Source: Anaerolineaceae bacterium (GTDB lineage Bacteria > Chloroflexota > Anaerolineae > Anaerolineales > Anaerolineaceae). Taken from it: a stretch of DNA of 5,066 nucleotides. Within the stretch, counting starts at the first letter, position 1; every line of letters begins with the position of its first letter. Under the pieces are notes generated by a model, which saw only the letters and a program-made list of their open reading frames with translations, ran no database searches and was not told the origin of the DNA. The stretch lies in contig WOZB01000047.1 of assembly GCA_011620445.1 (NCBI GenBank), positions 2,694-7,759 on the forward strand. The letters run 5' to 3'. Positions 1 to 5,066 of the stretch are shown in pieces. A program made the translations under genes and the position numbers.

Positions 1-1134
1 TGAAAGCTTCAGGGCGAGCACAGGCATCGAGAAGGCTTCGCCACCCCATTCAGGCACAATCTTGGCCAAATTAACAAATTCATCGCGGCTCATACCAATC
101 TTTTGTGCGAAGTTGGCAAAATACTTGTCAATCAACCAGAGCGGGAAAACGTCATTCCCGGCAGGAACGGGTGTATGAGTGGTGAAGATGCTGGTTTGCC
201 TTACAATGGACTTGGCTTCTTCAAGGGTTTTGCCCTTTTCAAGGAAGGTACGGATGCGTTCCAAGGTGAGGAAGGCGGAATGCCCCTCATTCATTTGGTA
301 AATGTCGGGTTTGTGCCCAAGGCGTTCCAAAGCGCGTTTACCACCGATGCCAAGCAAGATTTCTTGGGAAATGCGCATTTCGAGGTCGCTGATATAGAGT
401 TTATCGGTGAGCTGGCGGTCCTGGGGGTTGTTCTCAGGGATATTTGTCTGCAATAAGATCAAGGTCACCCGGCCAACGTTGAGCTCATAAAGGCGCGCAA
501 AACAGGTGCGGCCAGGCAGACTGACAGAGATCTTGATGGGTTCGTGGTTTTCGTCATACAGGGCAATCAGGGGGATATCATTAAAGTTGATTTCCACATT
601 GCGCGCTTCTTGCCAACCGTCTTCCGTAATTTTTTGGGAAAAGTAGCCATATGTGTAAAGAAAACCTACGGCCGTCAGGGGAAGGCCCAAATCACTGGCT
701 TCCTTGAGGTGGTCGCCGGAAAGCACCCCCAAACCACCGGCATAGACCATGAGGGACTCATGTAAGCCGTATTCGAAGGAGAAGTAAGCAATCTGCTTCT
801 CCGCAAGTTCAGGATAGTTTTCTGAATACCAGGTTTTGGGAGCATGCATGTAAGCATCAAATTGTTGGATAATGCGGTCGTAAAGATCAAGGAAGTAACG
901 ATCCTTCATGACTGCATTCAATCGTTCTTCAGGTACGGTACGCAAGAAAACAATCGGGTTATGGTTGCATTGTTCCCAGGTTAAAAAATCAATTTCCTTA
1001 AATAGGCGGGCGGCTTCAGGATTCGTGACCCACCAGAGATTGTGTGCCAGGTCGGCCAGCCGCTTCAGGCGTGCTGGAAGTGTGAAACTATTTGGCATTT
1101 CACGGATGATGTTCGGTATATTTGTTTGAGACAT
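1..1134 (-). CDS. glgP: Alpha-glucan (glycogen) phosphorylase, N-terminal part, cut by left window edge
   Basis: Cytoplasmic enzyme that releases glucose-1-phosphate from the non-reducing ends of alpha-1,4-glucans using phosphate and PLP. The frame is open from an ATG at 1134 to base 1, giving 378 residues. Residues about 15-125 resemble the DUF3417 domain found at the N-terminus of this phosphorylase subfamily (LPARLKRLADLAHNLWW at 19-35). The phosphorylase fold then follows: SFEYGLHESL (119-128), YAGGLGVLSGDHLKEASDLG (131-150), YQMNEGHSAFL (279-289) and FTTHTPVPAGNDVF (317-330), all hallmarks of the family. Full-length relatives are roughly 700-850 residues, so the C-terminal half with the PLP-binding lysine lies outside the window. 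AAAGG sits 8 nt before the ATG and supports this start. The gene is co-directional with the replication genes but 91 nt from the loader and functionally unrelated. Identity is secure; membership of a shared transcript is unknown. Confidence 0.95.
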   Translation of the reverse strand, partial: MSQTNIPNIIREMPNSFTLPARLKRLADLAHNLWWVTNPEAARLFKEIDFLTWEQCNHNPIVFLRTVPEERLNAVMKDRYFLDLYDRIIQQFDAYMHAPKTWYSENYPELAEKQIAYFSFEYGLHESLMVYAGGLGVLSGDHLKEASDLGLPLTAVGFLYTYGYFSQKITEDGWQEARNVEINFNDIPLIALYDENHEPIKISVSLPGRTCFARLYELNVGRVTLILLQTNIPENNPQDRQLTDKLYISDLEMRISQEILLGIGGKRALERLGHKPDIYQMNEGHSAFLTLERIRTFLEKGKTLEEAKSIVRQTSIFTTHTPVPAGNDVFPLWLIDKYFANFAQKIGMSRDEFVNLAKIVPEWGGEAFSMPVLALKLS

Positions 1135-1142
1135 GCGGACTA

Positions 1143-1147
1143 CCTTT
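1143..1147 (-). promoter_or_regulatory. Ribosome binding site of glgP
   Basis: AAAGG on the minus strand, 8 nt before the ATG at 1134. It is the only purine-rich Shine-Dalgarno match close to that start and supports the chosen glgP N-terminus. Confidence 0.6.
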
Positions 1148-1225
1148 GCTTAGGGTCAAGTTTTCAAAACGCCGAAATGATATCACAAAGCAGATCGGCA
1201 AATAATGGAAGAAGATATCTCCTAC

Positions 1226-2584
1226 TCACTTTGAGCGGGTTTGTTTACCTTTTTTTCCGGTATAGGCAGGTGTTGCCAGGTTAACAATACGGGTGAGGCG
1301 GGTATCCACCAGGCGGCTATAAATTCGCGGGTCCAACTCGTCGGGGGTGAGAGAACTGGTAATGACGGTGGGCAGCTCTGCCACGTAGCGGTAATTAAAG
1401 AGCTGGTATAGCTTTTCTCTTGCCCATGGGGTTGCCGATTGGGTGCCCAGGTCATCCAGAATTAGGATGCGGGCGTTCTTGATTTCCTCAAAACGCTGAT
1501 CCAGGCTGACCTGACTATTGGGGTTGAAACTGGCACGCAGATGGTCCAACAGGTCCGGCACGCTGACCATGAGGGGCGGATTGCCAAGCGCGGCCTGGTA
1601 ATTTCCGATGGCTGCTGCCAGGTGTGTTTTACCGGTGCCATAAGGCCCCGCAAAGACCAGCCAGCCTTCCGGGTGGGCAGCGAAAGCTTCAGCGATGTGT
1701 TTTGCTTCCATGATTCCGGCCAATTCCTCACGCGTTAAGCCTTCATCCCGGCGGAGCTCAAAATTGTCGAAACGTAACTTTCCATGCAGGGCCAGGCTGG
1801 AAAGTTCCAAATGACCCACCTCGTCCGTGGGGTTTCTATAATCAGGGGCGTTGATTTCCACTTTGGTAACAATTTCGGGGTCCATCAGGCGGGAACGTAT
1901 ACGGCCTTCAAAACCATTCATGTCAAGGTTGCTGGTGACAACGGTTGACAGTTGGTTAATGTAACGGTGATTGATAATCTGGAAAAGCTTTTCCTGAGCC
2001 CAGGGGGTCGCATTTTGAGTGCCAAAATCATCCAGTACGAGCAGAGGATAATTGCGGATTTCGTCAAAGCGATCTTCAAAGCTGTCAGTGGAAGATGAAT
2101 AACTCGCCCGCAGCCAATCCAGCAAATCTGGCACGGTCAAAAAGAGCGTAGGCGTACCATTTTTGAGGGCTTCATTGGCTATGGCCGCTGCCAAATGGGT
2201 TTTGCCGCATCCGTATCTTCCACTTATAAAGATCCAACCCTTGAGTGTTTGAGCAAAATTGTGGGCTGAATTAAAGGCTTGCTCAAGCGAGTTTGCCTGC
2301 ATCTCCCCCATTCCGACGCGGCCGCGGGGATGGAATGTATCAAAGACATAGGCCTGAAGTGCCCCTAAATTGCTTTTGCTAAGCAATTCGTTTTTTCCTG
2401 AAAGGTCCGCATCCAAAGCCCTGCAGGTACAAATTTGCAGCTTCCCGAAGCGTGGATCGGAGAAAGGCACGTCAAGTTTCACAAAACCCAAGCCGTGGCA
2501 GAAGGGACAATTTGGGTCGCCAATAGCGACTTCAGAACGCAACCCCTGGGGCAGTTCAGTCTCTTGGTTGGCTTGCGGCGTCAT
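1226..2584 (-). CDS. DnaC/DnaI-like helicase loader with two tandem AAA+ ATPase modules
   Basis: Probable cytoplasmic loader that places the DnaB helicase on DNA using ATP (inferred from family and from dnaB two genes upstream). From ATG 2584 the protein has 452 residues. It opens with a cysteine cluster, CPFC (26-29) and CTC (52-54), like the zinc-binding N-terminus of DnaI-type loaders. Module 1: Walker A GRYGCGKT (122-129), Walker B LLVLDDFG (181-188), sensor 1 TSN (217-219), arginine-finger region GRIRSRL (227-233). Module 2: Walker A GPYGTGKT (313-320), Walker B ILILDDLG (373-380), TSS instead of TSN (409-411), DPRIYSRL (418-425). Both carry the DnaC signature ATPWAxEKLxQ. DnaC and DnaI normally have one module in about 245-310 residues, so this is an internal duplication. 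The frame is open to 2746 but overlaps the DnaD-like gene. I chose 2584 for the smallest overlap (29 nt), although its Shine-Dalgarno is poor. An alternative ATG at 2644 gives 472 residues and has GGGAG 7 nt upstream. IstB-type transposition ATPases share the fold, but no transposase is present. Confidence 0.93.
   Translation of the reverse strand: MTPQANQETELPQGLRSEVAIGDPNCPFCHGLGFVKLDVPFSDPRFGKLQICTCRALDADLSGKNELLSKSNLGALQAYVFDTFHPRGRVGMGEMQANSLEQAFNSAHNFAQTLKGWIFISGRYGCGKTHLAAAIANEALKNGTPTLFLTVPDLLDWLRASYSSSTDSFEDRFDEIRNYPLLVLDDFGTQNATPWAQEKLFQIINHRYINQLSTVVTSNLDMNGFEGRIRSRLMDPEIVTKVEINAPDYRNPTDEVGHLELSSLALHGKLRFDNFELRRDEGLTREELAGIMEAKHIAEAFAAHPEGWLVFAGPYGTGKTHLAAAIGNYQAALGNPPLMVSVPDLLDHLRASFNPNSQVSLDQRFEEIKNARILILDDLGTQSATPWAREKLYQLFNYRYVAELPTVITSSLTPDELDPRIYSRLVDTRLTRIVNLATPAYTGKKGKQTRSK
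1304..1666 (-). repeat. AAA+ module 2 core of the loader (second copy of an intragenic duplication)
   Basis: Encodes residues 307-427 of the loader, from GWLVFAGPYG to the SRLVD after the arginine-finger region. Aligned by hand with the copy at 1880-2239 it needs one single-residue gap, and about 65 of 120 positions are identical, including THLAAAI, VPDLLD, LRAS, DD.GTQ.ATPWA.EKL and SRL.D. The copies start 573 nt apart. The DNA has diverged, so this is an old protein-level duplication and not a recent perfect repeat. Confidence 0.85.
1880..2239 (-). repeat. AAA+ module 1 core of the loader (first copy of an intragenic duplication)
   Basis: Encodes residues 116-235 of the loader, from GWIFISGRYG to SRLMD. 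It is homologous to the copy at 1304-1666. This copy retains the sensor-1 asparagine (TSN) and has an unusual cysteine in its Walker A (GRYGCGKT). Similarity continues upstream of both cores in a shorter pre-AAA stretch (L..YVFDTF..R before module 1, L.FDNFELR before module 2). The duplicated unit is therefore larger than the ATPase core but leaves out the N-terminal cysteine cluster. Confidence 0.85.
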
Positions 2585-3206
2585 CTTTATGCTGCTGCCG
2601 ATAGAGTTCTTTAAACTTTTCGAGACGTTGGCTATCTTTTTCATTCGTTTTCTCCCGTCCGTTCTCTTTCCAGTTCTTAAGGATGGCACGGACGTAACTC
2701 CAGTTTCGGGCATTGTGACTGAGGGCTTCCTTGATGGCATCTTCAAACCAGTCAGCAGGAAAATTACGAGCGTCTTCCTGTAGCAGATCGGCGACCATTG
2801 GGGTTAGGGGACCGATGTTATCTTCATAGAGCTTGAAAAGATTAGGGCGTTCCCTGATACCAAAGGTGGACGGCTTAAGCTCATCCAGTCTAATCTGTTT
2901 TTTTTGTAATTTACTCAGCAATTCCCGTCCTGACGGTGTACCAGGCATTATAAAAGCCTTGTTTGAGGCTTCAGTTGTGAATTTGAGTAGAAATCCAGCT
3001 TGAAGCAGTGCTTCCAGGGTCTCAGGACTCAAGTAATCTAATTGGTTGGGGTCTAGAAATTCAGCGTTCTCAAAATCTTGCCAGATGCGCAGGAGTGCAA
3101 GAATGGCCACTGCGTTAATGCGAGACTCCTGGCAGCGTTCCACAAAATCGAACGGTAAGGAGAGGCGCAAATCGTTGTTAAAAGAAAAGCCTTTGAGTTC
3201 GCTCAT
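2556..3206 (-). CDS. DnaD-like replication-initiation protein (DnaD/DnaB_2 C-terminal domain)
   Basis: A 216-residue protein whose C-terminal part matches the DnaD/DnaB_2 domain of Bacillota primosome proteins DnaD and DnaB and of phage replisome organisers. The domain runs from about LFKLYEDNIGPLTPMVADLL (123-142) to YVRAILKNWKENG (171-183), which is the diagnostic YxxxILxxWxxxG motif. Such domains bind DNA and help recruit the helicase loader. Residues 1-110 do not clearly match the classic DnaD N-terminal domain; they look mainly helical with a basic end (KLQKKQIRLDELK, 99-111) and could hold a divergent winged helix. The last about 33 residues form a charged tail. The ATG overlaps the dnaB stop as ATGA (4 nt), and AAGGG lies directly against it, too close for a normal Shine-Dalgarno, so translation is probably coupled to dnaB. 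The 3' end overlaps the loader. Location between helicase and loader supports a primosome role. I withhold the dnaD symbol because orthology is unproven. Confidence 0.88.
   Translation of the reverse strand: MSELKGFSFNNDLRLSLPFDFVERCQESRINAVAILALLRIWQDFENAEFLDPNQLDYLSPETLEALLQAGFLLKFTTEASNKAFIMPGTPSGRELLSKLQKKQIRLDELKPSTFGIRERPNLFKLYEDNIGPLTPMVADLLQEDARNFPADWFEDAIKEALSHNARNWSYVRAILKNWKENGREKTNEKDSQRLEKFKELYRQQHKDDAASQPRD
2652..2656 (-). promoter_or_regulatory. Candidate Shine-Dalgarno for an upstream start of the loader
   Basis: GGGAG on the minus strand, 7 nt before an in-frame ATG at 2644 and inside the 3' part of the DnaD-like gene. If used, the loader gains 20 Lys- and Ser-rich residues (beginning MKKIANVSKS) and the gene overlap becomes 89 nt. 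The ATG at 2584 has no comparable site, only a short AAAG next to it. The same bases encode a Gly/Arg/Glu/Lys stretch of the DnaD-like protein, so the match may be chance. Confidence 0.35.
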
Positions 3207-4573
3207 CCCTTGGGCGGCCCTTTATAAGCATCCCTGAACATGGCAAGTTTTTCGATAAAGATCAGTTCAATGCCGCTGTGTGTGGGACCGTTGCGATGTT
3301 TGGCCACGGTCAGGCGGGCAACATTATGCGTGGGGCTGGCTTCATTCATTTGCTCAGGCCGGTTGATGAACATGACGACATCGGCATCCTGTTCCAATGA
3401 GCCAGATTCACGCAAGTCTGAAAGTACAGGCTGCTTATCCGTGCGCTGCTCCACAGCTCGGGAGAGCTGGGCAGCCGCCAGCACTGGCACATTCAGTTCC
3501 CGTGCCAGCACCTTTAGGTAGCGGCTGATATACGAAACTTCCTGTACGCGGTTTTCTGTGCGCACATCGCTGGCCATCAGTTGCAAATAGTCAACGATCA
3601 CCAAATCCAAACCTTCTTCCATCTGCAAACGGCGGCATTTGGAACGTATCTGCAGCGGCGTGATGGCTGGGGTGTCATCAATATAGATACGGGCGTCATT
3701 GAGTACCGTCAGGGCATGGACTGCCAGCTCCATCTCTTTGTCATCGAGTTTGGCTGAGCGCAATTTTTGTGAGTCAATTTCAGTTTCCTGGGCAAGCATG
3801 CGCTGCAGCAGTTGTTCAGCAGACATTTCAAGCGTGAACATCGCCACACTGCGTTTGAGCTGTAAACCTACATACTTTGCCACACCGATCAAGAAGCCCG
3901 TCTTGCCCATACCAGGCCGGCCAGCCACAATCAGAAAATCAGATTTTTGCAGGCCATCCAATACCTGGTCAAGCGAAGAAAGGCCTGTCTTCAGCCCGCT
4001 GACCCCTTCCGGATTATTGGCGACCTCACCCAGGCGGTTCAGATAATCCTGGACGACTTTTTTGATGGGTAGGATATCTCGGGCGTAGCGATCCTGACTG
4101 ACGCTGAACACTGCTTTTTCAGACTCACCAAGCACAGTTTCGACGTTATAGTCCATGCGATAAGTAAGGCGGGCAATATCGTTGGCAGCGTTCAGCAAGC
4201 GCCGGCGCGCAGAGAGTGCTGAAAGGTTGCGGGCATAAGAGACCGCGTGTAAAGACGAGGGCACCACATTACTGAGGCTAATCAGGTATTCAACACCGCC
4301 CACGTCCTCAAGGTGACCCTGGGAATCGAGCTTTTGGCGCACCGTAAGGATGTCAAAACTTTGATTTTCCTGGAAAAGATCCGTAAGTGCTTGCCAGATC
4401 CATTGATGCCGATTGATGTAAAAATCCTCTGGGCGGATGAGCGGGGCAAGATCGATGTATACGTCGGGGTTGATCATGACAGCGCCGATAACGGCTTCTT
4501 CCATTTCCCGATCGTAAAGTTGAGGATTTGCGGACTCAGGCTGGTTGACTTCCACGGAATAATTTTCAGTCAT
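3203..4573 (-). CDS. dnaB: Replicative DNA helicase DnaB
   Basis: Hexameric ATP-driven 5'-3' helicase that unwinds DNA at the replication fork and interacts with primase. The 456 residues are the usual length for the family and no intein interrupts it. N-terminal domain about 15-120 (DREMEEAVIGAVMINPDVY at 21-39; GGVEYLISLS at 92-101), then a linker, then a RecA-like domain from about 185. Walker A GRPGMGKT (218-225), glutamate of H1 in TLEMS (E249), Walker B VIVDYLQLM (325-333), H3 glutamine in AAAQLSR (Q369), H4 SDLRESGSLEQDADVVMFI (385-403), and the arginine-finger segment VAKHRNGPT (423-431) with K425 and R427. All expected catalytic residues are present. The ATG has GGAG 5 nt upstream. 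The stop overlaps the next gene by ATGA. Identity is secure. Confidence 0.98.
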   Translation of the reverse strand: MTENYSVEVNQPESANPQLYDREMEEAVIGAVMINPDVYIDLAPLIRPEDFYINRHQWIWQALTDLFQENQSFDILTVRQKLDSQGHLEDVGGVEYLISLSNVVPSSLHAVSYARNLSALSARRRLLNAANDIARLTYRMDYNVETVLGESEKAVFSVSQDRYARDILPIKKVVQDYLNRLGEVANNPEGVSGLKTGLSSLDQVLDGLQKSDFLIVAGRPGMGKTGFLIGVAKYVGLQLKRSVAMFTLEMSAEQLLQRMLAQETEIDSQKLRSAKLDDKEMELAVHALTVLNDARIYIDDTPAITPLQIRSKCRRLQMEEGLDLVIVDYLQLMASDVRTENRVQEVSYISRYLKVLARELNVPVLAAAQLSRAVEQRTDKQPVLSDLRESGSLEQDADVVMFINRPEQMNEASPTHNVARLTVAKHRNGPTHSGIELIFIEKLAMFRDAYKGPPKG

Positions 4574-4578
4574 AGGGT

Positions 4579-4582
4579 CTCC
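4579..4582 (-). promoter_or_regulatory. Ribosome binding site of dnaB
   Basis: GGAG on the minus strand, 5 nt before the dnaB ATG at 4573, within the 18-nt gap after the DUF151 gene. It fixes the dnaB start. The gap is too short for a typical promoter, which favours read-through from the upstream gene. Confidence 0.65.
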
Positions 4583-4591
4583 ATGAAGAGT

Positions 4592-5066
4592 TCAGTCTTT
4601 GGGTTTATCTTTATCAGAATTTGGGTCTTCCAGGCTGTCAAAAAAGTCATTGAAGACTGATAAATCCGGTTCACTTTCGTTTATCTCGGCTTCCTTGCGG
4701 TCAATTTCTGGTTCAATCCCAACCGTGTCGAGGATCGACTCGGCAATGAAGATAGGGGCATCCATCCGAACAGCCAGAGTTAATGCATCGGAGGGCCGGC
4801 AATCGATCACCAGTACCTGATTCTCCTTGCGAATCACCAAATTAGCCATATAGGTTTCTTCTACCAAGGCCACGATTTCCACGCGCAGCAGGGACCCCCC
4901 CAGTCTTTCCATAAGGGTGGCCATCAAATCGTGTGTCATTGGCCGAGCTACCGCGGTCTTTTCAAGGTTCAGAGTCAGGTTGGAAGTTTCAAATTTACCG
5001 ATCCAAATTGGCAAAAACCGGTCGCGGTCTTCCTGCTTGAGTACGACGATGCGGTCATCACTGGTT
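4592..5066 (-). CDS. BFN/DUF151 (bifunctional nuclease family) protein, N-terminus cut by right window edge
   Basis: Small cytoplasmic protein of the BFN domain family (DUF151). Plant members have reported DNase and RNase activity; the role of most bacterial members is undefined. The reading frame is open to the window edge, so the start is not seen; 157 residues are visible. Family features: IVVLKQEDRDRFLPIWIGKF (6-25 of the visible part), ARPMTHDLM, LVIDCRPSDALTLAVR and APIFIAESIL. The family usually begins with only a short stretch before VVLK, so perhaps 10-15 residues are missing. The tail is strongly acidic (NESEPDLSVFNDFFDSLEDP) and ends with Lys/Asp-rich residues. A TTG at 5014 could be read as a start but would remove the conserved first strand, so it is rejected. 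The gene lies 18 nt before dnaB and is probably co-transcribed with it. Whether it acts in DNA metabolism is only suggested by position. Confidence 0.92.
   Translation of the reverse strand, partial: TSDDRIVVLKQEDRDRFLPIWIGKFETSNLTLNLEKTAVARPMTHDLMATLMERLGGSLLRVEIVALVEETYMANLVIRKENQVLVIDCRPSDALTLAVRMDAPIFIAESILDTVGIEPEIDRKEAEINESEPDLSVFNDFFDSLEDPNSDKDKPKD

Noticed and set aside
103..456. Plus-strand open frame of 117 codons
   Set aside because: It is antisense to glgP, whose translation there contains strong phosphorylase motifs (NEGHSAF, THTPVPAGN). The plus-strand product has no recognisable pattern.
1160..1219. Odd palindrome GTTTTCAAAAC (1160-1170) and two GATATC sites (1179-1184, 1214-1219) as an operator
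   Set aside because: These are short, AT-rich and expected by chance in a gap of this size, and nothing ties them to a known regulator.
1135..1225. Promoter or terminator in the gap before glgP
   Set aside because: On the minus strand TTGACC occurs too near the start codon to act as a -35, and TATCAT has no decent -35 at 16-18 nt. No GC-rich stem followed by a T run was found.
1226..2584. Two separate DnaC genes or a frameshifted pair
   Set aside because: One uninterrupted frame covers both modules, and the second module has no own cysteine cluster or convincing start, so this is a fusion or internal duplication.
1226..2584. IstB-type ATPase of an insertion sequence
   Set aside because: IstB shares the AAA+ fold, but there is no IstA-like transposase, terminal inverted repeat or target duplication, and the neighbours are dnaB and a DnaD-like gene.
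2370..2783. Plus-strand open frame of 137 codons
   Set aside because: It is antisense to the loader N-terminus and the DnaD-like C-terminus, both supported by motifs on the minus strand. It is a shadow frame.
3699..4046. Plus-strand open frame of 115 codons, Ser- and Arg-rich
   Set aside because: It is antisense to the Walker A to H1 region of dnaB. Its composition is typical of a reverse-strand shadow.
4592..5014. TTG at 5014 as the start of the DUF151 protein
   Set aside because: The same frame continues upstream to the window edge and encodes the conserved first strand (IVVLKQEDRDRF) joined directly to LPIWIG, so the true start lies outside the window.

Overview
The window is a compact bacterial segment in which every supportable gene lies on the minus strand, so it reads right to left: (1) a BFN/DUF151 'bifunctional nuclease' family protein, cut by the right edge; (2) dnaB, the replicative helicase; (3) a DnaD-like protein; (4) a DnaC/DnaI-type helicase-loader ATPase with two complete AAA+ modules in one chain; (5) glgP, an alpha-glucan (glycogen) phosphorylase, cut by the left edge. 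The plus-strand open frames are antisense shadows of these genes. I saw no RNA gene, CRISPR array, insertion sequence, att site or replication origin.

The first four genes are packed like an operon. There is an 18-nt gap between the DUF151 stop and the dnaB start. dnaB and the DnaD-like gene overlap by 4 nt (ATGA). The DnaD-like and loader genes overlap by at least 29 nt. Together they look like a replication-initiation cassette: DnaB is the hexameric helicase, the DnaC/DnaI-like ATPase is its likely loader, and the DnaD-like protein is a likely bridge to origin DNA or initiator. A 91-nt gap then separates the cassette from glgP, which belongs to carbohydrate-reserve metabolism and has its own Shine-Dalgarno. 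I could not find a convincing terminator or promoter in that gap.

The DnaD-like plus DnaC/DnaI-like pairing next to dnaB recalls the loading machinery of Bacillota. A GlgP with an N-terminal DUF3417-type domain and a roughly balanced base composition also fit Chloroflexota (Anaerolineae-like). That assignment is an inference from gene content and was not tested by search.

The most unusual element is the loader (complement of 1226-2584). A single N-terminal cysteine cluster is followed by two DnaC-like AAA+ modules about 54% identical to each other by hand count. Each keeps Walker A, Walker B and a candidate arginine finger, but they differ at the sensor-1 asparagine and at a Walker A position. 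Canonical DnaC and DnaI have one such module, so this is an intragenic duplication that may change the stoichiometry or nucleotide cycle of helicase loading.
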